A DNA stretch of 5,550 nt from Rhodospirillaceae bacterium (GTDB taxonomy: Bacteria; Pseudomonadota; Alphaproteobacteria; Rhodospirillales_A; Casp-alpha2): NCBI GenBank assembly GCA_003488105.1, contig DNMS01000133.1, forward strand, positions 1 to 5,550. Reading direction: 5' to 3'. A program made the translations under genes and the position numbers. Positions 1 through 4,833 of this stretch are shown here, in pieces; position 1 is the first letter of the stretch; every line of letters begins with the position of its first letter. The notes beneath the pieces were generated by a model. It ran no database searches. It was given only the letters and a program-made list of their open reading frames with translations, and was not told where the DNA came from.

Positions 1-6
1 CCGGAC

Positions 7-792
7 ATGCTGACCATCGACCTGAGCCTGCTTGAACGGGTGGCGGATATCGCCAGGCGCGCGGGCGCGCAGATTCTCACCGTTTACAAAACCGATTTCG
101 AGGTCGAGACCAAGGGCGATAACTCCCCGGTCACGCAGGCGGACCGCCTGGCCGAAGACCTGATTACCCAGGCGATCTTGGGTGAAATCACTGCCGACAT
201 CCCCATCGTCGGCGAGGAAGCCGCCGAGGCCGAGGGCCTCAGGCAACCAAACGCTCCCGTGTTCTGGCTGGTTGATCCGCTGGACGGGACCAAGGAATTC
301 ATCAAGCGCAATGGTGAATTCACGGTGAACATCGCCCTGATCGAAAACGGTCGGCCGGTCCTGGGCGTGGTGCATCTGCCCGTGCTGAACGAAACCTTCG
401 CGGCCGGCGCGCCGGGTGCATTCAAGCAGACCGGCGACGGCCCGCTTACCCCCATCGCATCACGCACCGCCCCGGCCGAAGGGCTGACCGCCGTGGTCAG
501 CCGTTCCCACGGAGCCGAGGAAGCGGATGCCTTCCTTGAACGCTATACCGTGGCGCATCGCATCGGCGCCGGCAGTTCCCTGAAATTCTGTCGCGTCGCC
601 GAAGGAGCGGCCGACATCTACCCCCGCTTCGGGCGGACCATGGAATGGGACACGGCGGCGGGTCATGCGGTCCTGAATTTTGCCGGCGGCCGGGTGTTGA
701 CGACGGATGGCGCCCCTCTGGCCTACGGCAAGACCGGACTCGAAAATCCCCACTTCATCGCGGTCGGCAAGGGGATCGGCCTTGACGGATAG
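7..792 (+). CDS. cysQ: 3'(2'),5'-bisphosphate nucleotidase CysQ
   Basis: This enzyme removes a phosphate from adenosine 3',5'-bisphosphate (pAp), the by-product of PAPS-dependent sulfate assimilation and of carrier-protein phosphopantetheinylation. It belongs to the Mg2+-dependent, Li+-sensitive inositol monophosphatase superfamily. The sequence shows the metal-site motifs in order: GEE at residues 69-71, DPLDGTKEF at 90-98 and EWDTAAGH at 213-220. GSSLKFC at 189-195 and the following AEGAADIYPR are typical of CysQ rather than of SuhB or of histidinol phosphatases. The length of 261 residues is normal for the family (E. coli CysQ is about 246). The frame stays open to the left edge, so a start just outside the window cannot be excluded; the ATG at 7 gives the usual N-terminal helix. 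It is the first visible gene of a + strand operon, and the TTG start of the next gene lies inside its last codons. Family assignment is firm; cellular location is inferred to be the cytoplasm or inner membrane. Confidence 0.95.
   Translation: MLTIDLSLLERVADIARRAGAQILTVYKTDFEVETKGDNSPVTQADRLAEDLITQAILGEITADIPIVGEEAAEAEGLRQPNAPVFWLVDPLDGTKEFIKRNGEFTVNIALIENGRPVLGVVHLPVLNETFAAGAPGAFKQTGDGPLTPIASRTAPAEGLTAVVSRSHGAEEADAFLERYTVAHRIGAGSSLKFCRVAEGAADIYPRFGRTMEWDTAAGHAVLNFAGGRVLTTDGAPLAYGKTGLENPHFIAVGKGIGLDG
769..774 (+). promoter_or_regulatory. Ribosome-binding site that selects the TTG start of the Sua5 gene
   Basis: AAGGGG lies 7 bases upstream of a TTG at 782-784. That TTG is in the Sua5 reading frame and overlaps the end of cysQ. 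The longer frame reaches back to an ATG at 707, but the 25 extra residues lie wholly inside cysQ and look nothing like a Sua5 N-terminus. The good spacing here is the main reason to prefer the TTG start. Confidence 0.6.
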
Positions 793-1762
793 CGGCAGCG
801 CCCCGTCCTTGATCGCCGATGCGGCGGACCCCGCCGCCATCGCCCGCGCGGCCGATGTTCTTCAGGCGGGCGGCTTGGTCGCCTTTCCCACGGAAACGGT
901 TTACGGCCTGGGCGCCGACGCCACCAATGACGCCGCCTGCGCCGCCATCTATGCCGCCAAGGATCGCCCCGACTTCAATCCCCTGATCGTGCATGTGGCC
1001 GATGCTGATGCCGCCGCTGGCTATGCCGAGATCACGGCGCTTGGCCGCGTGTTGATGGATGCGTTCTGGCCCGGGCCGTTGACCGTCGTCCTGCCTCGGC
1101 TGGTCTCGGCAGGGCTTGATACCGTCGCCATCCGCGCCCCCAACCATGCCGTGGGTCAGGCCCTTCTAAAAGCGGGCGGTCTGCCCATCGCGGCACCCAG
1201 CGCCAACCGTTCGGGCCATATGAGCCCGACACAGGCCGCCCATGTCGCGGCCTCCCTGCCCGGCCCCGATCAGGGTGGGCCGGAAATCATCCTGGACGGC
1301 GGCCCCTGTACCGTGGGCCTGGAATCCACGGTCGTCGACGCCACCGGCGACCGCGCGGTGATCCTGCGCCCGGGCGGCCTGGCGCGCGAAGATTTCGAGG
1401 CTGTCTGCGGTGCCTATGGTCCGGTCGCCGAAGCCCATGAAATCGGCCCCGGCGGACCGCGCTCCCCGGGCATGCTGGCCCGCCATTACGCGCCGTCGAA
1501 GCGGCTGCGCCTGAACGCCCTGTCGGCGGAACCCGGAGAGGCCTTGCTCGGCTTTGGCCCCGACGCCCCCAAACAGGCGATGAACCTGAGTGCCGTGGGT
1601 GACACCACCGAGGCCGCCGCCAATCTGTTCGCCATGCTGCACGACCTGGACAATGGGCCGGCCCCGGCCATCGCTGTCATGCCCATTCCCGACCGGGGCC
1701 TGGGCCGCGCCATCAACGACCGCCTGATCCGGGCCGCGCGGACGGAGGATACTGAGGTATGA
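782..1762 (+). CDS. sua5: L-threonylcarbamoyladenylate synthase, Sua5 type
   Basis: This enzyme makes threonylcarbamoyl-AMP from threonine, bicarbonate and ATP. That is the first step of t6A modification at position 37 of tRNAs reading ANN codons; TsaD with TsaB/TsaE would complete it. With the TTG start the protein has 326 residues, normal for the two-domain Sua5 form and much longer than single-domain TsaC. The YrdC domain shows PTETVYGLG (36-44), KDRPDFNPL (60-68), PGPLTVVL (97-104), PSANRSG (139-145), GLESTVVD (179-186) and ILRPGG (194-199). The linker motif SPGMLARHYAP (228-238), which covers the active site in known Sua5 structures, leads into the C-terminal Sua5 domain, which ends in AINDRLIRAA. 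The start overlaps the cysQ stop by 11 bases and the stop overlaps the next start, so translational coupling is likely. The family call is firm; the exact start rests on the ribosome-binding site at 769-774. Confidence 0.95.
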   Translation: MTDSGSAPSLIADAADPAAIARAADVLQAGGLVAFPTETVYGLGADATNDAACAAIYAAKDRPDFNPLIVHVADADAAAGYAEITALGRVLMDAFWPGPLTVVLPRLVSAGLDTVAIRAPNHAVGQALLKAGGLPIAAPSANRSGHMSPTQAAHVAASLPGPDQGGPEIILDGGPCTVGLESTVVDATGDRAVILRPGGLAREDFEAVCGAYGPVAEAHEIGPGGPRSPGMLARHYAPSKRLRLNALSAEPGEALLGFGPDAPKQAMNLSAVGDTTEAAANLFAMLHDLDNGPAPAIAVMPIPDRGLGRAINDRLIRAARTEDTEV

Positions 1763-2334
1763 GGGGCGACGATCACGCACTGATCGTCATGGACCTGGAG
1801 TGGACCGCCTGGGAGGGGGCCCGGCAACGGACCTGGTCAGGCCCTGGCGAGGAAATGGAGGTCGTTCAGATCGGCGCGGTCAAGCTGGCGGACACACCGG
1901 GGCTGGAGGAATTGGGCGCTTTCGAAATTCTGGTCCGCCCCCGCATCAACCCGACCCTCGACCGCTATTTCACGGACCTGACGGGCATTACCCAAGACCG
2001 CCTGGACCGCGAAGGTGTGGATTTGAAAGTGGCTCTGGGCGAATTTGCCGAATTTATTGCCCCCTCCACGGAAGCCTTCGGATTTGGTGACGAATTCACC
2101 CATATCGTCACCAACTGTCAGCTATACGGCTTGGCCAATCCCTTCGCCGATTGCAGATGTGACGATGTGCGCGCGGTGGTGATGGCGCACCTCGGCGTTG
2201 ATTGGATACCCAACAGCTCGGACCTGCCGGAGCTGATGGACTTCACCCCGCCCGGTGCCATGCATCAGGGCCTTTCCGACAGCCGCTGCGTCGCCGAAGC
2301 TCTGCGCCGGGCACGCAAGGTGGGCCGGTTCTAG
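1759..2334 (+). CDS. DEDDh 3'-5' exonuclease, ERI-1/KapD-like
   Basis: This is a predicted single-domain 3'-5' exonuclease of the RNase T / DNA polymerase III epsilon superfamily, acting on RNA or DNA ends; its substrate cannot be told from sequence. The catalytic set is complete: D12 and E14 in MDLEW, D111 in FGFGDEF, and H169 with D174 in HQGLSD, giving the HxxxxD spacing of the DEDDh class. EVVQIGAVKL (34-43) is the usual second strand, and FTDLTGIT (71-78) resembles the ERI-1/KapD branch more than oligoribonuclease or DnaQ. There is no extra domain in its 191 residues. The ATG at 1759 overlaps the Sua5 stop as ATGA, and GGAGG at 1744-1748 lies 10 bases upstream, so it is probably coupled to the upstream genes. 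It is the last gene of the + operon. I see no symbol that can be given safely. Confidence 0.88.
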   Translation: MRGDDHALIVMDLEWTAWEGARQRTWSGPGEEMEVVQIGAVKLADTPGLEELGAFEILVRPRINPTLDRYFTDLTGITQDRLDREGVDLKVALGEFAEFIAPSTEAFGFGDEFTHIVTNCQLYGLANPFADCRCDDVRAVVMAHLGVDWIPNSSDLPELMDFTPPGAMHQGLSDSRCVAEALRRARKVGRF

Positions 2335-2370
2335 GTTTTCCACCCCCCCGTTCAGCCGATCCCCAAACAG

Positions 2371-2401
2371 CAAAACGGCCCCATGCTGGTGCATGGGGCC
2401 G
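2371..2401 (-). terminator. Rho-independent terminator of the MFS gene, between convergent genes
   Basis: An 11-bp perfect stem (2376-2386 pairing with 2391-2401) closes a 4-base loop TGGT. Read on the - strand the hairpin is followed directly by TTTTG, the start of a short U-tract (the AAAA at 2372-2375 on the + strand). It begins about 25 bases after the MFS stop. On the + strand no T-run follows, so it should end exonuclease transcripts less well, although the stem may still protect their 3' end. Confidence 0.8.
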
Positions 2402-2426
2402 CTCCGCGCCTACGGTATGTGTGGGG

Positions 2427-3746
2427 TCATTCCGCGGGCTGAGCTGCATTTTCAGCCTGTTGCGTCAGGTGATCGCGGGCCGGCAGAAAGAAGGTGACGC
2501 AGCTTTCGAACACAGCAAGCGCACCCAACACGAGAAAGACCATCGTAAAGCCGCCGACCACCGAGTGCAGCCACCCCGTCAGCGGCAACGCCGCGGCACC
2601 AACCAGCAATCCGACCAGATATTTCAACGCGAACACCCGCGAGCGGATTTCCTTGGACGTGAACCGCGCGATGATGGTGTCGTGGATCGGGATGATTGAG
2701 AAGACGATGAACATCATCGCCGTGGCAGCGCCGAGCAAACCTTCGTTATAGGCATAGGCGACCAGGAAAATCAGCGGTGCCTGCAGCGCGACGGCGATAA
2801 TGTAAATCGGTTTCAGACGATATTTGTCCAGCAGATGCCCCATCATGACCTGGGCCATGGAGGCAAGGGCAAACACCCCAAAACCCCAGATTCCCGCTTC
2901 TGACACGTTTTCAGCAAGGTCGCCCAACCGTTCGGTGAACAGCTTCGGAAGGGAATTCGTCGTCGAATTGAAAATGAGCATGCCGGGTGCCGACGCCAAC
3001 AGCACAACGAAGATCGCGCGTTTGACCTGTTCCGGCGTCGCACCGATGAACTTGTCTTTCTTGGCCAGCGGGTGGGGCTCCGGTGCGTTCTGGGAAAACA
3101 CCAGATAGGCCAGGCCGACAAGGATCGAGATCACGCCCGGCACGATGAAGGCGGCCCGCCAACCGTAGTGATCGGTCAGAAAGCCGGAAACCACAGCGGC
3201 ACAGGCGACGCCGAAATTGCCCCATACGCCGTTAATGCCCAACTCCCGGCCAAGCGACTTGGCGTTTTCCGCCACCATGGAGATACCGACCGGATGATAG
3301 ATGGCAGCGAAGACGCCGATGACAAGCAAACCGCCCGCGACCTGATAAGGTCCGTTGGCAAACCCGGTCATGACCGATGCCGTGCCGATGCCGATGAAGA
3401 ACACGGTCATCATGCCGTGCTTGGACCACTTGTCACCCAGCCATCCCGCGGGAAGAGAGAACGCCCCGAAGGCGATGAAACTCGCGGTCGAGAGCGCCAG
3501 GAGAAACCCGTACGATCCCTTTTCGGTCAATCCGTCCGCCCATTCGACGACCGCGTCCAGAGCCCCGCCCTCAAACGGCAGTGCGCCAACCAACTCTTTG
3601 ATTGCCTGCGCGAAAGTCAGTTGAAAAGCCGGATCCAGGGAAATGGTCACGACGGCCGTCGCGTAGATGAGAAGGAACAAATGATCCAGCAGATGGCCGA
3701 TGTTCAGGAACAGAAACTGGACGCCGTGGCGGTCGGTGTAGGACAT
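2427..3746 (-). CDS. Major facilitator superfamily transporter, 12 TM
   Basis: This is an inner-membrane secondary transporter of unknown substrate. With the chosen start it has 439 residues and 12 predicted helices, at roughly 11-35, 78-103, 112-130, 134-159, 172-195, 196-217, 243-267, 282-307, 314-333, 336-362, 368-394 and 398-421. The MFS signature GWLGDKWSKHG (101-111) sits after TM2, and its weaker echo GHLLDKYRLKP follows TM8. YHPVGISM in TM4 and IHDTIIARF near TM10 recall the fosmidomycin-resistance-like and related MFS branches, but not closely enough to name a substrate. A loop of about 42 residues between TM1 and TM2 is unusually long. An upstream in-frame ATG at 3785 would add 13 hydrophilic residues; the ATG at 3744-3746 is preferred because GAGG lies 8 bases before it. 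The gene is divergent from an AraC-family regulator that probably controls it. By eye its GC content looks lower than that of its neighbours. Confidence 0.9.
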   Translation of the reverse strand: MSYTDRHGVQFLFLNIGHLLDHLFLLIYATAVVTISLDPAFQLTFAQAIKELVGALPFEGGALDAVVEWADGLTEKGSYGFLLALSTASFIAFGAFSLPAGWLGDKWSKHGMMTVFFIGIGTASVMTGFANGPYQVAGGLLVIGVFAAIYHPVGISMVAENAKSLGRELGINGVWGNFGVACAAVVSGFLTDHYGWRAAFIVPGVISILVGLAYLVFSQNAPEPHPLAKKDKFIGATPEQVKRAIFVVLLASAPGMLIFNSTTNSLPKLFTERLGDLAENVSEAGIWGFGVFALASMAQVMMGHLLDKYRLKPIYIIAVALQAPLIFLVAYAYNEGLLGAATAMMFIVFSIIPIHDTIIARFTSKEIRSRVFALKYLVGLLVGAAALPLTGWLHSVVGGFTMVFLVLGALAVFESCVTFFLPARDHLTQQAENAAQPAE

Positions 3747-3754
3747 GGTCATTT

Positions 3755-3758
3755 CCTC
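3755..3758 (-). promoter_or_regulatory. Ribosome-binding site of the MFS gene
   Basis: On the - strand GAGG (within GACGAGGAAA) lies 8 bases before the ATG at 3746-3744. It is only 4 bases before another in-frame ATG at 3752-3750, which is too close, and it lies downstream of the ATG at 3785. It therefore argues for the shortest of the three possible starts. Confidence 0.6.
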
Positions 3759-3763
3759 GTCTT

Positions 3764-3795
3764 CCCGGTGAGGCTTTATGCCCATCCGGGTTTTT
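3764..3795. promoter_or_regulatory. Bulged stem-loop: MFS leader hairpin or + strand terminator
   Basis: The arms 3764-3774 and 3780-3790 pair over 10 bp with two single-base bulges (A3771 and T3785) around a 5-base loop. Five Ts follow on the + strand (3791-3795), so read that way it resembles a rho-independent terminator that would stop transcripts running antisense to the MFS gene before they reach the AraC gene. Read on the - strand it sits in the MFS leader, ending 5 bases before the GAGG ribosome-binding site. Which reading matters, if either, cannot be decided from sequence. Confidence 0.4.
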
Positions 3796-3817
3796 GGTCT
3801 GGTCGTGGTATTCGTTT

Positions 3818-3846
3818 AGGATAGATGCACGAACCCGCCTCGACAG
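3818..3846 (-). promoter_or_regulatory. Possible weak promoter for the MFS gene
   Basis: On the - strand TATCCT (3823-3818) could be a -10 box, with CTGTCG (3846-3841) 17 bases upstream as a poor -35 box (3 of 6 matches). A weak -35 fits a promoter that needs an activator such as the neighbouring AraC-family protein; the inverted repeat at 3858-3887 would lie just upstream of it. This is a suggestion only. Confidence 0.25.
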
Positions 3847-3857
3847 TCTTGCGGTAT

Positions 3858-3887
3858 TCTGTCAATTTATATCGTGAAATTGACAGA
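3858..3887. promoter_or_regulatory. Perfect 11-bp inverted repeat, candidate operator of the divergent pair
   Basis: TCTGTCAATTT (3858-3868) and AAATTGACAGA (3877-3887) are exact reverse complements separated by 8 bases. Arm-to-arm spacing is 19 bases, close to two helical turns, as expected for a site bound by two regulator subunits on one DNA face. The arms are AT-rich in a GC-rich region. The repeat lies between the divergent MFS and AraC genes, ending 11 bases before the AraC start, so bound protein could block the AraC gene and act on the MFS promoter. Further GACAG/CTGTC half-sites occur at 3842-3846 and 3859-3863. TTGACA occurs in each arm, but no -10 box sits at a suitable distance, so it is read as a half-site rather than a -35 box. 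Confidence 0.65.
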
Positions 3888-3898
3888 CGAGACACCGC

Positions 3899-4696
3899 AT
3901 GGACGGCCCCCTTCGCGAACAAACCCATCAGGACAACATCGACCGGGTTCAGGCTCTGCAGGCCGTGCCGCGCCCCGTGGTCGCCGCCGCGACGGACTAT
4001 CCGGCGGGCCAGGCGACGCGCTGGCATTCCCATCCCCGTGCCCAATTGGTCTATGGCATATCCGGTGTCATGGCCGTGACGACCGAGACCGGGGTGTGGG
4101 TCGTGCCGCCGGAACGCGCCGTCTGGGTGCCGGGCGGCATGGCGCACCGGGTCGATTTTCCCACGGACGTCAAGATGCGCAGCCTCTGGGTCAGCCCGGA
4201 GGCCGCCCAAGGCCTGCCCCGGGCCTGCAGCGTCGTCACCGTGTCGCCGCTGCTGCGCGAACTGATTCGCGCCGCCGTAGACGTTCCCGCCGAATATGAC
4301 GCGGATGGCCCGGCCGGTCGGCTGATGGCGGTAATTCTCGACCAGTTGAAGGTCCTCAACCAGGCCCCCCTGCACCTGCCCTGGCCCGAGAACGCGCGCC
4401 TGAAACGCATCGCCGAGGCGCTTTCCGACGACCCGGCGCAGGACACCGGGCTTGAAGACTGGGCCAAGACAGCCGGCGCCAGCGCCCGTACCCTGGCGCG
4501 GCTTTTCGTCAAGGATACCGGCATGACCTTCGGCGCCTGGCGACAGCAGGCACGGCTGCTCAAGGCTCTGGAACTTCTGGCCGCCGGACAGTCCGTGACG
4601 GCGACGGCGCTGGACCTCGGCTACGACAGCCCGTCGGCCTTCATCGCCATGTTCAAGAAGGCGCTGGGCGTATCGCCGGGAAGATATTTTCGCTGA
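3899..4696 (+). CDS. AraC-family transcriptional regulator with N-terminal cupin, NimR-like
   Basis: This is a cytoplasmic DNA-binding regulator of 265 residues. The N-terminal cupin-like sensing domain (about 25-105) contains RWHSHPRAQL (41-50) with the HxH pair at H43/H45, then WVVPPERAVWVP (67-78) and HRV. This pattern is typical of the NimR/YeaM group of AraC proteins, which often control a divergent MFS gene. The C-terminal double helix-turn-helix covers about 165-265: the first reader helix region is LEDWAKTAGASARTLAR (185-201) and the second spans 232-263, including LGYDSPSAFIAMFKKALGVSP, whose pattern is the AraC signature. The ATG at 3899 is well constrained because an in-frame TGA lies at 3881-3883 with no other usual start between. 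ACGAGA at 3887-3892 is a modest ribosome-binding site and touches the end of the operator. It probably regulates the divergent transporter and itself; the inducer is unknown. Confidence 0.93.
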   Translation: MDGPLREQTHQDNIDRVQALQAVPRPVVAAATDYPAGQATRWHSHPRAQLVYGISGVMAVTTETGVWVVPPERAVWVPGGMAHRVDFPTDVKMRSLWVSPEAAQGLPRACSVVTVSPLLRELIRAAVDVPAEYDADGPAGRLMAVILDQLKVLNQAPLHLPWPENARLKRIAEALSDDPAQDTGLEDWAKTAGASARTLARLFVKDTGMTFGAWRQQARLLKALELLAAGQSVTATALDLGYDSPSAFIAMFKKALGVSPGRYFR

Positions 4697-4703
4697 TGTC
4701 CCG

Positions 4704-4732
4704 TTGTCCCGGTCCGCGAACGGGCGTATAAA
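4704..4732 (+). promoter_or_regulatory. Sigma-70-type promoter for the rhodanese-ChrB gene
   Basis: TTGTCC (4704-4709, 4 of 6 matches) and TATAAA (4727-4732, 5 of 6) are separated by 17 bases. The start point would fall near 4739, leaving a leader of about 95 bases before the ATG at 4834. The promoter lies just behind the AraC stop. An imperfect inverted repeat CCCGTT/AACGGG (4700-4705, 4719-4724) overlaps the -35 box and spacer and could bind a regulator. Confidence 0.5.
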
Positions 4733-4743
4733 ATCACCCATTC

Positions 4744-4769
4744 CGCCGGGGTCACGCAGTCCCCCGGCG
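4744..4769 (+). promoter_or_regulatory. GC-only stem-loop in the leader of the rhodanese-ChrB gene
   Basis: CGCCGGGG (4744-4751) pairs perfectly with CCCCGGCG (4762-4769) around a 10-base loop. If the promoter at 4704-4732 is correct, the stem begins about 5 bases into the transcript, where it may stabilise the 5' end. No T-tract follows, so it is not a normal terminator, though it could contribute to ending AraC transcripts. Confidence 0.35.
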
Positions 4770-4833
4770 ACGTTCAAGGCGGCGGTCCGCCCAAGCACTG
4801 CTCGGCCCTCTGATACCAAGAGAGGTTTGAGCC

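Noticed and set aside
1166..1780. - strand open frame opposite the Sua5 gene
   Set aside because: Shadow of a gene with strong family motifs; Gly/Ala/Arg-rich and featureless.
2342..2350. Run of seven Cs after the exonuclease stop
   Set aside because: It lies outside coding sequence and shows no repeat or motif context.
2202..2699. + strand open frame crossing the exonuclease end and the convergent gap
   Set aside because: It overlaps the exonuclease, the terminator hairpin and the MFS 3' end, and its translation has no conserved features.
3072..3824. + strand open frame (250 codons) opposite the MFS gene
   Set aside because: Charged, low-complexity translation with no domain, fully explained by the antisense strand of the transporter.
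3860..3885. TTGACA in both arms of the inverted repeat as -35 boxes
   Set aside because: No TATAAT-like sequence occurs 16-18 bases downstream on either strand; the + strand position would fall inside the AraC gene.
4700..4724. CCCGTT/AACGGG repeat as a terminator of the AraC gene
   Set aside because: The stem is only 6 bp with a 13-base loop and no T-run; it overlaps a better promoter reading.
3776..4819. Long - strand open frame (347 codons) opposite the AraC gene
   Set aside because: It is antisense to a clear AraC-family gene, has Gly/Arg-rich composition with no recognisable domain, and is expected from third-position GC bias.
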